DNA of 64,000 nucleotides from Tragulus kanchil (GCA_022376925.1 JAIOJX010000026.1:249361330-249425329); one strand, 5' to 3'; positions 1 through 12,451 are shown, counted from the stretch's first letter. The notes: generated by a model not told the origin, from the sequence alone. A program made the numbers and translations.

Positions 1-84
1 TCAGTTCCCTGACCAGGGATCGAACCTGCACTCCCTGCATTGGAAGGCAGAGACTTAATCACTGGACTGCCATGGAAGTTCCTT
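1..84 (-). mobile_element. CHR-type SINE, 5' part, cut by window edge
   Basis: Read on the minus strand this is a tRNA-Glu-derived SINE head: an A-box region (cagtccagtgattaag), then an intact B box (ggttcgatcc) and the closing ctggtcagggaac. The family is the Cetacea-Hippo-Ruminant CHR group. Only the head is in the window; the body would lie to the left. Confidence 0.7.
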
Positions 85-491
85 GAATGACTCTTCTTAA
101 GACTACAGACAGTATTAGGCCGCGATTGCAGAGATGGATGTGATTACCTTACAGACGGTTGCCTTCTAACAAGTACCATTTGCATCACTCTGAAAGGTCC
201 CCATCCATGTGAAGATAAAAGAATTCCATCTCAGTAAAAGACCTCTCAAAGATGAATTCCCCTCAAATGTTATGTTTTTTCAAAAGATCTAAAGCTGTTT
301 TAATTTCTTAAGATTTCAGTAACTTATGCCAGGAAATGGAGGACCATTATTAAACTTATTTCAGCTTTTGACATCATAGTGCCTGTCATTTGCATGAATA
401 AACACAGTACCAAAAGTGAAAACTTGCACTATTCTAAGCAGTTAAGGTTGTACATCAACATTCAAGTTTTAATACCCAATTGTTGCTTAGA
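85..491. other. Unique AT-rich sequence, nothing recognised
   Basis: No repeat family, splice-flanked exon or coding frame is recognisable. The stretch ends where duplicated pair 1 begins. Confidence 0.5.
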
Positions 492-1272
492 ATCAATCTA
501 AAAGTTGATTCAGTCATGTGTGAGTAAATGTTAGTGGTATTCCTGGACTGGCTTTTCTGCTATCCTGCCAAAAGTCCAGAAAACTGACTAACTGACTGTT
601 TAAGTCTGTTTCAACTGATTCTGGGAATCCAGGATTCTTTGCCTGTCTACCCACTTCTGGTAAAAGGCAACCACTTTGGTCTCATTCTCTCTCACACACT
701 TTGGAAGGTCTCCAAGTGTAAAATGGTACAGCATATGTAGCCTGCAAGCAGGGCAGGCATAAGAAACACCATAAGGATACACTGAAGCAAACTTCAAGCT
801 GTGGGATGCTGGGAAACAATCACAGGCAACACACCAACTTGGCATAAAACAATTAGAGAATGAGGTGGCTCTTTTTTAGCAATAGCATAATACTGGCCAA
901 GATGCGAAGAAGACCACACAGATAGAAATACTGTACTGGGCAGTCCATGTTGCTAGTCAAGGTTAATCTCTGGAGATACTCAATGCCAAAGGGCTGATGT
1001 TCATTCTTTCTTTCCGTTGGCATTCACATACCTGAAAATACTGTCCCAACAGCAGTCTCTTTGACCATAACCACATATCCCTGCATCTAAATGAAATGGA
1101 TTCTCCTTTTGCAACTTTTTTTCTCTAGTAAATTCTTACCCATCCTTAAGAATGCAGCTTAAAGGTCAACTCTTCAGCAACTCCTGTCTACCCTAGGAAG
1201 AGTTAACAGCTCCATATTCTGCAAACTCTCAGTATTTAATATCATTTCATTTATGTCAATGTCATTATATGA

Positions 1273-1470
1273 GGGCTTCTCAGGTCATACAGTGATAAAG
1301 TATCTCCCTGACAATGCAGGAGACACAAAAGATGTGATCCCTGGGTCGGGAAGATCAGGAGGAAGAAATGGCAACCCACTCCAGTATTCTTGCCTGAGAA
1401 GTCCCATAGACAGAGGAGCCTGGTGGGCCATGGTCCATGGGATTGCAAAGAGTCAGATGCAGTTGAGCTC
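1273..1470 (+). mobile_element. Bov-tA SINE
   Basis: Starts with the tRNA-like head (gggcttctcaggtcatacag), continues through tgatccctgggtcgggaaga, and ends in the Bov-A body (ccagtattcttgcctgag, then agtcccatagacagaggag). This is the ruminant Bov-tA arrangement, a tRNA-Glu-like head fused to BovB 3' end sequence. The second copy at 2395-2592 belongs to duplication pair 1 and is not an independent insertion. Confidence 0.85.
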
Positions 1471-2394
1471 ATACACAGATCATTATGTTATATTTATTTA
1501 TTTTACCTGTCTTCTTAGATACACTATAAGCTCCTTCAGAACAGAGATCATGTCATTTTCACTGTCTTCCCCAGGTGATCACTATGATGACTTGCACATG
1601 GATCATTAGTTTGATCAATCTAAAAGTTGATTCAGTCATGTGTGAGTAAATGTTAGTGGTATTCCTGGACTGGCTTTTCTGCTATCCTGCCAAAAGTCCA
1701 GAAAACTGACTAACTGACTGTTTAAGTCTGTTTCAACTGATTCTGGGAATCCAGGATTCTTTGCCTGTCTACCCACTTCTGGTAAAAGGCAACCACTTTG
1801 GTCTCATTCTCTCTCACACACTTTGGAAGGTCTCCAAGTGTAAAATGGTACAGCATATGTAGCCTGCAAGCAGGGCAGGCATAAGAAACACCATAAGGAT
1901 ACACTGAAGCAAACTTCAAGCTGTGGGATGCTGGGAAACAATCACAGGCAACACACCAACTTGGCATAAAACAATTAGAGAATGAGGTGGCTCTTTTTGA
2001 GCAATAGCATAATACTGGCCAAGATGCGAAGAAGACCACACAGATAGAAATACTGTACTGGGCAGTCCATGTTGCTAGTCAAGGTTAATCTCTGGAGATA
2101 CTCAATGCCAAAGGGCTGATGTTCATTCTTTCTTTCCGTTGGCATTCACATACCTGAAAATACTGTCCCAACAGCAGTCTCTTTGACCATAACCACATAT
2201 CCCTGCATCTAAATGAAATGGATTCTCCTTTTGCAACTTTTTTTCTCTAGTAAATTCTTACCCATCCTTAAGAATGCAGCTTAAAGGTCAACTCTTCAGC
2301 AACTCCTGTCTACCCTAGGAAGAGTTAACAGCTCCATATTCTGCAAACTCTCAGTATTTAATATCATTTCATTTATGTCAATGTCATTATATGA

Positions 2395-2592
2395 GGGCTT
2401 CTCAGGTCATACAGTGATAAAGTATCTCCCTGACAATGCAGGAGACACAAAAGATGTGATCCCTGGGTCGGGAAGATCAGGAGGAAGAAATGGCAACCCA
2501 CTCCAGTATTCTTGCCTGAGAAGTCCCATAGACAGAGGAGCCTGGTGGGCCATGGTCCATGGGATTGCAAAGAGTCAGATGCAGTTGAGCTC
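2395..2592 (+). mobile_element. Bov-tA SINE (duplicate of 1273-1470)
   Basis: Same element as 1273-1470 at an offset of 1122 bp, inside copy B of pair 1. Count it once in any copy-number estimate. Confidence 0.85.
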
Positions 2593-2774
2593 ATACACAG
2601 ATCATTATGTTATATTTATTTATTTTACCTGTCTTCTTAGATACACTATAAGCTCCTTCAGAACAGAGATCATGTCATTTTTCACTGTCTTCCCCCAGGT
2701 GATCACTATGATGACTTGCACATGGAAAACAGTGCATAAATATTGTTAGATGGATAAAAGAAAGTAAGTATCTT

Positions 2775-3165
2775 TACATTACTCATTTATTCATTAGATA
2801 AATATCTATCAAGTGCCTCCTCTGTGCATAATAGCCTCAGCTACTAAAGACAGCAGCAAACAAGAAACACACACTCTTTCACCACAGAGACTATATTATA
2901 CTGGAAGGAGACAGAAAATAAATATGAAAAATAAAGAAGATATTATTGATGCTGCATCATGATAAATAGAAAAACAAAGCAAGCAATGGAATAAGGAATT
3001 TAGAGAAAGGTTGTAATTTAAACAGGATGATTAGAGGTGACTCACAGAGAGTACGTCATTTAGGTAAAAATCCAAGGAGATGAGGGGGGTCATAAGAATA
3101 TTAGAGAAAAGCAAAGTGTAGAGAAAACCACATGTGCAAAGGTTCTGGGGCAGGAAACTATTTAC
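2775..3165 (+). mobile_element. Ancient mammalian repeat (L2/MIR-like)
   Basis: The order of phrases follows an old mammalian repeat: attcattagataaatatct, then a tctgtgcata block, ggaggagacaga-like, and a terminal gcaaaggttctggggcagg. Divergence is high and the family assignment is from memory of the consensus, so it is tentative. The right half is duplicated again in pair 2. Confidence 0.35.
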
Positions 3166-3943
3166 AAGCACTTAATGTCTGCAAATCATCCCTAGGATCC
3201 AGCAATACACAATGATTTGGTCTAAGTAACTCAAACAAGAAAAATATTGGCACAATTTCTAATAAAGACTCAAGGAATTCTCTGATCATATTCAAGATAA
3301 TACAATTTCCAAGCATTTTCTATTTACCAGTTCAGTAAAATCTAAATTCTGTATTATCCTGGTAAATGCAACAACTTTTGTCAGGGCTGATCTATTTATT
3401 CACAGTGAGGAGAATTCCTTTAACATCAGTCTGGCTAACTAGGAAGGTCCTAGTTTTTTTTTTTTTTTTCCTCAAACAAATCTACCTCTGAACCAGTCTT
3501 CAGAATGGTTTAGCCAAGAAGATTCTTTCCAGGCCATGGACTTTTCCTAGTTTCAGATCTACACAGGATTTTACTTCCACTTTCCCATTTCTGACCTCAA
3601 TTCCCTCAAATCTTGTGGCCCACCTAGCGCTTTACCACTACAGCAAATGTTGTTAACAGACCACCAGAAATACCTTAAGCCTTACAGGCTAGGCTCCAAC
3701 CATCAAAATCTGAAATCAACCCCATGGTTTACAGAATTCTCCTGACACTGTCACTGGCTCAGCCACCCCCAAAGGTTGAAACACTCAATCATGGGAGGGG
3801 AAAACTGCCTCACATTTTGCTTTCCTCTTTACTGCTGCCTTAATTCTGTTCTTTTACACTGTCTCAGAGGCATGTCTATAATTTCAAATTCATGGGAAAT
3901 GTATATTTCACTTTATAAATAACCATTAAGAACAATTTCCCTA

Positions 3944-4050
3944 GGACTTCCCTGGTAGTCCAGTGGCTAGGACTTCCATGTTCCCAATGCAGGGGGCCCA
4001 GACTGGATCTCTGGTCAGGAAACTAGATCCCATCTGCCTCAACAAAGACT
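3944..4050 (+). mobile_element. CHR-type SINE, truncated
   Basis: Begins ggacttccctggtagtccag with the tRNA-Glu-type A-box region, then a degraded B box (gactggatctctggtcagg) and ...aactagatccc. The body is truncated after about 100 bp. The copy at 5113-5219 is the duplicate in pair 2. Confidence 0.75.
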
Positions 4051-5112
4051 TGATGCAGACAATAATGGCAATAATTTGCCTATTAAGAACAATTTCATCT
4101 TGTATTATTTGCTAGATGCATTTTCCAGAAGTCATGTAATAAACAAAGCAAGCAATGGAATAAGGAATTTAGAGAAAGGTTGTAATTTAAACAGGATGAT
4201 TAGAGGTGACTCACAGAGAGTACGTCATTTAGGTAAAAATCCAAGGAGATGAGGGGGGTCATAAGAATATTAGAGAAAAGCAAAGTGTAGAGAAAACCAC
4301 ATGTGCAAAGGTTCTGGGGCAGGAAACTATTTACAAGCACTTAATGTCTGCAAATCATCCCTAGGATCCAGCAATACACAATGATTTGGTCTAAGTAACT
4401 CAAACAAGAAAAATATTGGCACAATTTCTAATAAAGACTCAAGGAATTCTCTGATCATATTCAAGATAATACAATTTCCAAGCATTTTCTATTTACCAGT
4501 TCAGTAAAATCTAAATTCTGTATTATCCTGGTAAATGCAACAACTTTTGTCAGGGCTGATCTATTTATTCACAGTGAGGAGAATTCCTTTAACATCAGTC
4601 TGGCTAACTAGGAAGGTCCTAGTTTTTTTTTTTTTTTTCCTCAAACAAATCTACCTCTGAACCAGTCTTCAGAATGGTTTAGCCAAGAAGATTCTTTCCA
4701 GGCCATGGACTTTTCCTAGTTTCAGATCTACACAGGATTTTACTTCCACTTTCCCATTTCTGACCTCAATTCCCTCAAATCTTGTGGCCCACCTAGCGCT
4801 TTACCACTACAGCAAATGTTGTTAACAGACCACCAGAAATACCTTAAGCCTTACAGGCTAGGCTCCAACCATCAAAATCTGAAATCAACCCCATGGTTTA
4901 CAGAATTCTCCTGACACTGTCACTGGCTCAGCCACCCCCAAAGGTTGAAACACTCAATCATGGGAGGGGAAAACTGCCTCACATTTTGCTTTCCTCTTTA
5001 CTGCTGCCTTAATTCTGTTCTTTTACACTGTCTCAGAGGCATGTCTATAATTTCAAATTCATGGGAAATGTATATTTCACTTTATAAATAACCATTAAGA
5101 ACAATTTCCCTA

Positions 5113-5219
5113 GGACTTCCCTGGTAGTCCAGTGGCTAGGACTTCCATGTTCCCAATGCAGGGGGCCCAGACTGGATCTCTGGTCAGGAAACTAGATCCC
5201 ATCTGCCTCAACAAAGACT
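5113..5219 (+). mobile_element. CHR-type SINE (duplicate of 3944-4050)
   Basis: Identical placement inside copy B of pair 2, offset 1169 bp. Confidence 0.75.
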
Positions 5220-5577
5220 TGATGCAGACAATAATGGCAATAATTTGCCTATGAAATAAAAGGTATAAAAGAAGTTGTTATACTATAATCATTCTAGAAC
5301 AAAGGTCTTCATCTTGTATTATTTGCTAAATAGATGCATTTTCCAGGGAGAGAGCCTATGTTTTTCATAAAATTCTTAAGAGTAGCAATCATATATATTT
5401 TTAATATTAAGAATCAAAAAAACATTTCCACATGTCAAAAAGAAAGAGCCTGTGAAATGATATTTGGACATGAAAGGCAATGTATATATTCCCAAGTTAT
5501 AAGCAGTGTTAAAAAAGAAATTGTGTACAACATGAAGAATATAGACAATATTCAATAATAACTATAAATGGATTACA

Positions 5578-5780
5578 GGGCTTCCCAGGCAGCTCACTGG
5601 TAAAGAACCCTTCTAGCAATGGAAGAGACAGAGGAGATGTGGGTTTGATCCCTGGGTTGGGAAGATCCACCAGAGGAGGAAATGGCAACCTAATCCAGTA
5701 TTCTTCCCTGGAAAGTCCTGTGGACAGAGCAGAATAGCATCCATGAGGTCACAAAGCGTCGGACATGACCTAGCAACTGA
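5578..5780 (+). mobile_element. Bov-tA SINE
   Basis: Head gggcttcccaggcagctcac, B-box region gggtttgatccctgggttgg, and Bov-A body (aatccagtattcttccctgg ... ggacatgacctagcaactga). Single copy, not inside a duplicated unit. Confidence 0.85.
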
Positions 5781-5868
5781 AAATGGAGAATAAATGGAAT
5801 ATAACCCTTAAAAGTTGTTAATCACAATTTATACACTTATTTCTTACACAGTACTGTACAGCAACTGT

Positions 5869-6158
5869 ACTTCAATTTTTTTATTTTTATTTTTTGGCCT
5901 CCAAGTCATCATTTATTTTTCATCTGTCTTTATTCTTTGGCCTGTGTGGGCCTCCCATCGCAGTGGCCTCTCTTGCTGTAGAGCACTGGCCCTGGGCGCA
6001 TGTGCTCCAGAGCACTGGCTCGTAATTGGACACACACGCCCAGCTGTTTCTAGGAATGTGGGATCTTCCCAGGACAGGGATCGAACCAGTGCCCCTTGTA
6101 CTGCAAGGTGGACTCTGCCCACTGGACCACCAGGGAAGCCCTAGACTTCAATTTTTTT
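5869..6158 (-). mobile_element. CHR-like tRNA-Glu SINE with target-site duplication
   Basis: The element spans about 5883-6144 on the minus strand and is flanked by a direct repeat, acttcaattttttt, at 5869-5882 and 6145-6158. On the minus strand it opens with a tRNA-Glu-like head (gcttccctggtggtccagtg) and keeps a B box (ggttcgatcc). A body with ...ccagtgctct... and ...ggaggcccacacaggcc... follows, with an A-rich tail near 5890. The clear target-site duplication indicates retrotransposition by L1 or BovB machinery. It is repeated at 6996-7256 by pair 3. Confidence 0.85.
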
Positions 6159-6404
6159 TAAAAAAGAGATGATCTACATTCAACACTAACTTACATTGTA
6201 GTCAGTTATCTGTCTCAGTTAAAATATCTAAAAACATCAATTAAAGAAACAAAGATACATTCCCATTCTTTTCTTTCTTTTTAGAGAAAGTATTTATTGG
6301 CTTATGACCAATTTACATCAACATATCAACTTATAAATACTTGTAGTAATTTATGCAATATTTATCCAACACTAAAGGTTCGTTCAGTCATTCTCCGCTA
6401 ACCT

Positions 6405-6660
6405 AATGATGTTTTTAGTTTTTAATTTTGTACTGGGGTATAGTTGATTAACAATGTTGTGTTAGTTTCAGGTGTACAGAAAAGTGATTCAGTTACACAC
6501 ACACACATACACACACACACATATATATCCTTATTCAAATTCTTTTCTTTTTTGGTTATTACTGAATATTGAGCAGAGTTCTCTGTGCTATACGAAAGGT
6601 CCTGGTTGGTAACCTATTTTCAATACAGCAGTGCATACATTTCCATTCTTGACTGTACAT
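6405..6660 (-). mobile_element. L1 3' UTR fragment with (CA)n
   Basis: Reads as the reverse complement of an artiodactyl L1 3' end: tactggggtatagttgatta, caggtgtacagaaaagtgat, a CA/TA microsatellite (about 6495-6528), then gttctctgtgctatacg and ggtcctggttggtaacc. The duplicate is at about 7517-7768. Confidence 0.75.
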
Positions 6661-6995
6661 TTCTTTGTGAAAATTTATCTAAAGAAGAATAATTTTGGAC
6701 AAATTACATGGACGCTGCAAGTAACAGCTTTGACTGATCATAGCAATAATTTTTAAAGCTCCTGAATACACACACAAGATGGAAGTAGTGTATCCTTCAG
6801 TTGTGGCAATTATAAATACTAAAAGCTCCAAAGTAGTTGCTTCAGAGCACTGAGTCTTAGAAACCTACTCATATTGTCTTTTTCTGCTTTTGTCTTAGAC
6901 TCATTCCATAAATTTATACACCTTATTGGCCTCTTTAACACGGGTACTGGTAAAAGCAACTGAAAAAAAAAACCTTTTCAATTTTTTATTTTAAA

Positions 6996-7256
6996 TTTTT
7001 ATTTTTTGGCCTCCAAGTCATCATTTATTTTTCATCTGTCTTTATTCTTTGGCCTGTGTGGGCCTCCCATCGCAGTGGCCTCTCTTGCTGTAGAGCACTG
7101 GCCCTGGGCGCATGTGCTCCAGAGCACTGGCTCGTAATTGGACACACACGCCCAGCTGTTTCTAGGAATGTGGGATCTTCCCAGGACAGGGATCGAACCA
7201 GTGCCCCTTGTACTGCAAGGTGGACTCTGCCCACTGGACCACCAGGGAAGCCCTAG
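6996..7256 (-). mobile_element. CHR-like SINE (duplicate of 5883-6144)
   Basis: Copy B of pair 3 repeats the SINE at an offset of 1112 bp. The left target-site duplication is present only in degraded form inside the junction filler. Confidence 0.8.
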
Positions 7257-7516
7257 ACTTCAATTTTTTTTAAAAAAGAGATGATCTACATTCAACACTA
7301 ACTTACATTGTAGTCAGTTATCTGTCTCAGTTAAAATATCTAAAAACATCAATTAAAGAAACAAAGATACATTCCCATTCTTTTCTTTCTTTTTAGAGAA
7401 AGTATTTATTGGCTTATGACCAATTTACATCAACATATCAACTTATAAATACTTGTAGTAATTTATGCAATATTTATCCAACACTAAAGGTTCGTTCAGT
7501 CATTCTCCGCTAACCT

Positions 7517-7768
7517 AATGATGTTTTAGTTTTTAATTTTGTACTGGGGTATAGTTGATTAACAATGTTGTGTTAGTTTCAGGTGTACAGAAAAGTGATA
7601 CAGTTACACACACACACATACACACACACATATATATCCTTATTCAAATTCTTTTCTTTTTTGGTTATTACTGAATATTGAGCAGAGTTCTCTGTGCTAT
7701 ACGAAAGGTCCTGGTTGGTAACCTATTTTCAATACAGCAGTGCATACATTTCCATTCTTGACTGTACA
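7517..7768 (-). mobile_element. L1 3' UTR fragment (duplicate)
   Basis: Copy of 6405-6660 inside pair 3 B, one CA repeat unit shorter. Confidence 0.7.
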
Positions 7769-8617
7769 TTTCTTTGTGAAAATTTATCTAAAGAAGAATA
7801 ATTTTGGACAAATTACATGGACGCTGCAAGTAACAGCTTTGACTGATCATAGCAATAATTTTTAAAGCTCCTGAATACACACACAAGATGGAAGTAGTGT
7901 ATCCTTCAGTTGTGGCAATTATAAATACTAAAAGCTCCAAAGTAGTTGCTTCAGAGCACTGAGTCTTAGAAACCTACTCATATTGTCTTTTTCTGCTTTT
8001 GTCTTAGACTCATTCCATAAATCTTAGGAAGATGCCCTAGTCCTTTTAGCTCCATTTTTTCTCCATAAACTCAAAATCAACCTCTTGTAGATTATTTACT
8101 CTTAAATCTACTCAGAGCAAATTTTTTAACCTCAAGCTGGTTTGCTCTTACTACTCAAAAGATTCTTTTCATTACCTGACAAGTATATACCCCATCAGGA
8201 GATGCAAATTACTTGCAATATTATCTTAAGGACTGCTAAGTGAAATCAAAGAATAAATCAGCAAGTCACACAATCTATGTCCTACAGACAAGTATAAAAT
8301 AATTTAAATTATATTTTATTGTAGTCACAATTCCATTAAGGTTCTCTACTAGAGTAAGGCAACATTCAGCAAAGGTGATTCATGAACCCCAGGATGTTGT
8401 TCAGTACAGTCAGTTAGGTTTGGAAAGAAAACAACTAGCCTTGTGTTTATATTTACTTTCTTATCATGCTCTTTCTTTCCTATTATGTGTACATGATATT
8501 ATGTGTACATGATAGAATATAAGATGAACTGCAACATTTTATAATGTACTAGATACTAATTTGTATTAGTTCTAGTTTTTAATATGCTATGTTAATATTA
8601 CCATTACTATATTGTTT

Positions 8618-8912
8618 TGTTGTTGTTGTTGTCGCTGTTCAGTGACTACGTCATGTTTGGCTCTTTGCAACCCCCCGGGGTGTAGCACACCTGGCTTCTC
8701 TGTTCGCCACTATCTCCTGGAGTTTGCTCAAATCCATATCCATTGAGTCAGTGGTACTATGTAACCATTTCATCTTTCGTCATTCCCTTCCTTTGCCTTT
8801 AGGTTTCCCCAGCATCAAGGTCTTTTCCAACTGAGTCAGCTCTACCAGTCAGTTAGCCAAAATATTGGAGCTTCAGCCTCAGCAACAGTGCTTCCAATGA
8901 ATATTCAGGGTT
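8618..8912 (-). mobile_element. BovB LINE 3' end
   Basis: Plus-strand text gives the reverse complement of the BovB 3' region: (gtt)n then a gttcagtgactacgtcatg-type start, gctctttgcaacccc, tatctcctggagtttgctca, tcttttccaactgagtcagc, and ...cttccaatgaatattcaggg. Diverged and lacking coding capacity. Confidence 0.8.
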
Positions 8913-10053
8913 ATTATTAATATAATATACAGTATATTTATAATATAATATCAAATTTGCAGTATAGTTCTATATGCATGTAAATTACATATGAAATATA
9001 TAAATTTGCACAGCGTATAAATGCATGTTCAAAAGGATGTATTTATTACTGATGGGGTAAATGACTGAAAGCAGGAGACCACTGGTGCTGTAATGTGATA
9101 CCTAAGGATTCATTTAACACACAAGCAAAGATCTAAATATATATTAAAAGATCTAAATGTAGAGAAGCACATTGGGTGAGGGTAATGGTTGTTGCCATCA
9201 CTGTTGACACCTGTGAAGTGGAATTTTGACAAAGCATATTGCAGGGTGGTTAACAGAGAGGATTATGCTGGGGGAAGCAGATGGGAGGGAAGATGTTTCT
9301 TTGAAAAGAGCATGGAACACTTGAACGTGTCTGGTTGAGAACGTGTCTGAACAGCAGAGATGTGTACACATCTCCCAGCGCCTTGTTGGCCTGTCTCTCT
9401 GGGAAGTCTATGATTAAGAGCTACAAATTTCCAGTGAGCCAGGGAAAGGGGACTGGGAAGCAAGCATGAGGAGACTATACATATTCAACACAGTGCCTAT
9501 AGTTTCAGAACAAGAAGGCAACAATAAACTCACACTGGCACACAGTGAGATTTCCAAGACAGGGTTTGCCGCACCCTGACATTGACAAAGGAGACTTGAA
9601 AGCCACTGCACCTTGTTCCCATCTCAGTGTTTTCTTCTTCAGAAAATGAATCAGAAAAATGACTCAAAAAAACAAACAAAAAACTATGCTGATAAGACTA
9701 CAAATATGTAAGCTATTCTTGAGCTGAAATAGAATGAAAATTCTAGGTTCTGCCTTAGAGGACAAGGAGGTTAGGTTCAGCAAGTTTTAGCTGCAGAAGG
9801 TAAAGCATCTTGTGTACACATCTGCAAAGCAGCCTAACAGCTAAGTACTTTTGGAGTCACCCAATATTCTAATAGAACACAGCAGCGGAAGACAGTGTCT
9901 ACAAAGGACCTGGCGTTCCACGGTACACAGGTGCTGTTTGAATCCTGGTACTACCTGACCCATGTTCCTGTTAGGGCAGTAACATTCCAAAACCACAGCG
10001 TTCCAAAAGGGGACAGGAATAATCGTGCCTAAGAACAATCTGAAATATAAATG
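8913..10053. other. Mostly unique sequence; weak MIR-like patch near 9850-9990
   Basis: AT-rich and without a recognised gene. Around 9930-9990 the phrase gtttgaatcctggtactacc resembles a MIR core, but the match is short. No convincing exon. Confidence 0.3.
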
Positions 10054-12385
10054 TGGCTCAATTTTTAGAAAATATCAGATGTGGAAATTAAGAGTTCTTT
10101 AGCTGTCTTCCACTTTGTGGATTTTTAAAACTCTGAGTGGTTTCTGGTGAGTCCGTCTGCCCACTGCTCCTCGTCTCCCCAGCCCCACGTCCTCTGTGGC
10201 GCTTCCGGATGTACGGTGACACCCCAATGGATGCTTCCTGCTTGCCTTCATGTTTTTCCTTTCTCCTTCAGCTGTCATTCCTTCTCAGTTTATCATCATC
10301 ATCGATAAAGCCTAGAGGTAGCTTGTCTGCCATAAATACTTATCTGATAAAAAGGGAAAAAGCCTTTTGGAACCCGACTAGGTGGCCTGTCTTGTTCTTT
10401 ATTTGCCTGGGGAAATGCGAGAATTTGTAATCCCTAGTGCTAGAGATTTCTGGTCATTTTGAAGCACCATTAAAATGATTATCAAAGCTTTAAATTCAGC
10501 AATGAAACACATGATTCTCTTAATGACAAGGTTAACTTAATTGGGTGTCTGTCCTAAGTGAATTATTGCTCATAACTTGCATCCCCCCATGCAGTTTAAT
10601 ATAGTATATGCTGGAAATTTTAAAAAGGCAGCATACAGAAAATGAAAACTGAGTAATATACCTCCAGGTTTGAGTTTTGTGGCAGAGATTACATGAAAAC
10701 ATAATGAATCAACAATCTTTATCAATTAAACATATTTTAACTAGTCCTGTGTTAATAGGCAAATCAGATTCATATCACTTCCAGTCTCATGTTTTAAGAA
10801 ACACTTGTTTAAATTTTGTTAACTTGATTACTCATTTATTTTCATTATTAATACTGTGAAGTACAGGGTGAAGGCTTGTTCTTCTTTGTCCCTACATCCT
10901 TGCCTAGAAAGAATCACAGGTAATTTCTCAATTCTTGTGATTATAGTTACTGATAAAATATTAATGTATTATCAAATTCTCAGCTCAATCAATGCATTTA
11001 ATGCCAACCTACCAATTTGCAATACATATGTACCCAGTCTTAATTATTTTCCAGTATTTACCAGGTTAGACAATTTTTAAACTGCCTAATAAAAAACCAC
11101 ATTTCTACCTACTCTTAATTCATGGCACAGAGGAAACCCTCCCTCCATGCCCTTAGGAAACTGAATTAAATAGCACTTGGCACCAAGCATTCAACGTGTA
11201 TAATCATTATGGTAAGAACAATTTTTGGCTCAATTTTTAGAAATATCAGATGTGGAAATTAAGAGTTCTTTAGCTGTCTTCCACTTTGTGGATTTTAAAA
11301 CTCTGAGTGGTTTCTGGTGAGTCCGTCTGCCCACTGCTCCTCGTCTCCCCAGCCCCACGTCCTCTGTGGCGCTTCCGGATGTACGGTGACACCCCAATGG
11401 ATGCTTCCTGCTTGCCTTCATGTTTTTCCTTTCTCCTTCAGCTGTCATTCCTTCTCAGTTTATCATCATCATCGATAAAGCCTAGAGGTAGCTTGTCTGC
11501 CATAAATACTTATCTGATAAAAAGGGAAAAAGCCTTTTGGAACCCGACTAGGTGGCCTGTCTTGTTCTTTATTTGCCTGGGGAAATGCGAGAATTTGTAA
11601 TCCCTAGTGCTAGAGATTTCTGGTCATTTTGAAGCACCATTAAAATGATTATCAAAGCTTTAAATTCAGCAATGAAACACATGATTCTCTTAATGACAAG
11701 GTTAACTTAATTGGGTGTCTGTCCTAAGTGAATTATTGCTCATAACTTGCATCCCCCCATGCAGTTTAATATAGTATATGCTGGAAATTTTAAAAAGGCA
11801 GCATACAGAAAATGAAAACTGAGTAATATACCTCCAGGTTTGAGTTTTGTGGCAGAGATTACATGAAAACATAATGAATCAACAATCTTTATCAATTAAA
11901 CATATTTTAACTAGTCCTGTGTTAATAGGCAAATCAGATTCATATCACTTCCAGTCTCATGTTTTAAGAAACACTTGTTTAAATTTTGTTAACTTGATTA
12001 CTCATTTATTTTCATTATTAATACTGTGAAGTACAGGGTGAAGGCTTGTTCTTCTTTGTCCCTACATCCTTGCCTAGAAAGAATCACAGGTAATTTCTCA
12101 ATTCTTGTGATTATAGTTACTGATAAAATATTAATGTATTATCAAATTCTCAGCTCAATCAATGCATTTAATGCCAACCTACCAATTTGCAATACATATG
12201 TACCCAGTCTTAATTATTTTCCAGTATTTACCAGGTTAGACAATTTTTAAACTGCCTAATAAAAAACCACATTTCTACCTACTCTTAATTCATGGCACAG
12301 AGGAAACCCTCCCTCCATGACCTTAGGGAAACTGAATTAAATAGCACTTGGCACCAAGCATTCAACGTGTATAATCATTATGGTA
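10054..12385. repeat. Tandem duplication pair 4 (unit ~1171 bp)
   Basis: Copy A is 10054-11214 and copy B 11226-12385, with 11 bp of filler (11215-11225) that looks like 10030-10053 with about 14 bases deleted. Copy B differs by single-base homopolymer indels (near 10072, 10127 and 12326) and one C/A substitution near 12320. Confidence 0.95.
10130..10860. other. Unique segment with many TAAT/ATTA cores
   Basis: No recognised interspersed repeat over about 700 bp. The stretch near 10440-10600 is rich in homeodomain-type cores and has little low-complexity content, the look of a conserved non-coding element. No open frame here resembles a known protein. Cross-species conservation cannot be judged from one sequence. 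Repeated at about 11300-12030. Confidence 0.2.
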
Positions 12386-12451
12386 GGCCCTGTGCCAATC
12401 CCGGTAATACACAACCCTCAGTATGCAGTATCAAGAAACAACAAGGATGGC

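Larger units (their letters stand above)
492..2726. repeat. Tandem duplication pair 1 (unit ~1122 bp)
   Basis: Copy A is 492-1602 and copy B 1614-2726, separated by 11 bp of filler (1603-1613). The copies are almost identical. Copy B has one extra T and one extra C in homopolymers near its end (around 2678-2697), and a T/G difference lies near 877/1999. Each copy carries the same Bov-tA SINE. Likely an unmerged assembly overlap. Confidence 0.95.
2972..5252. repeat. Tandem duplication pair 2 (unit ~1169 bp)
   Basis: Copy A is 2972-4083 and copy B 4141-5252, with a 57-bp filler at 4084-4140. The filler is a shortened, error-containing blend of sequence lying beyond copy B (5308-5346) and before copy A (about 2955-2975). 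Both copies carry the same CHR SINE and a poly-T run (3454 / 4623). Confidence 0.95.
5884..8022. repeat. Tandem duplication pair 3 (unit ~1110 bp)
   Basis: Copy A is 5884-6913 and copy B 6996-8022. The 82-bp filler at 6914-6995 is a degraded copy of 5829-5883, the sequence just left of copy A, with inserted bases. Copy B has one T fewer near 7526 and one CA unit fewer in the microsatellite. Confidence 0.95.

Noticed and set aside
6495..6528. CA-repeat as a regulatory Z-DNA element
   Set aside because: The microsatellite is the usual one in artiodactyl L1 3' ends and varies between the two copies; nothing else suggests function.
10137..10430. 97-codon open frame
   Set aside because: Composition is low-complexity Ser/Leu, no family is recognised, and duplication gives it a false appearance of conservation.
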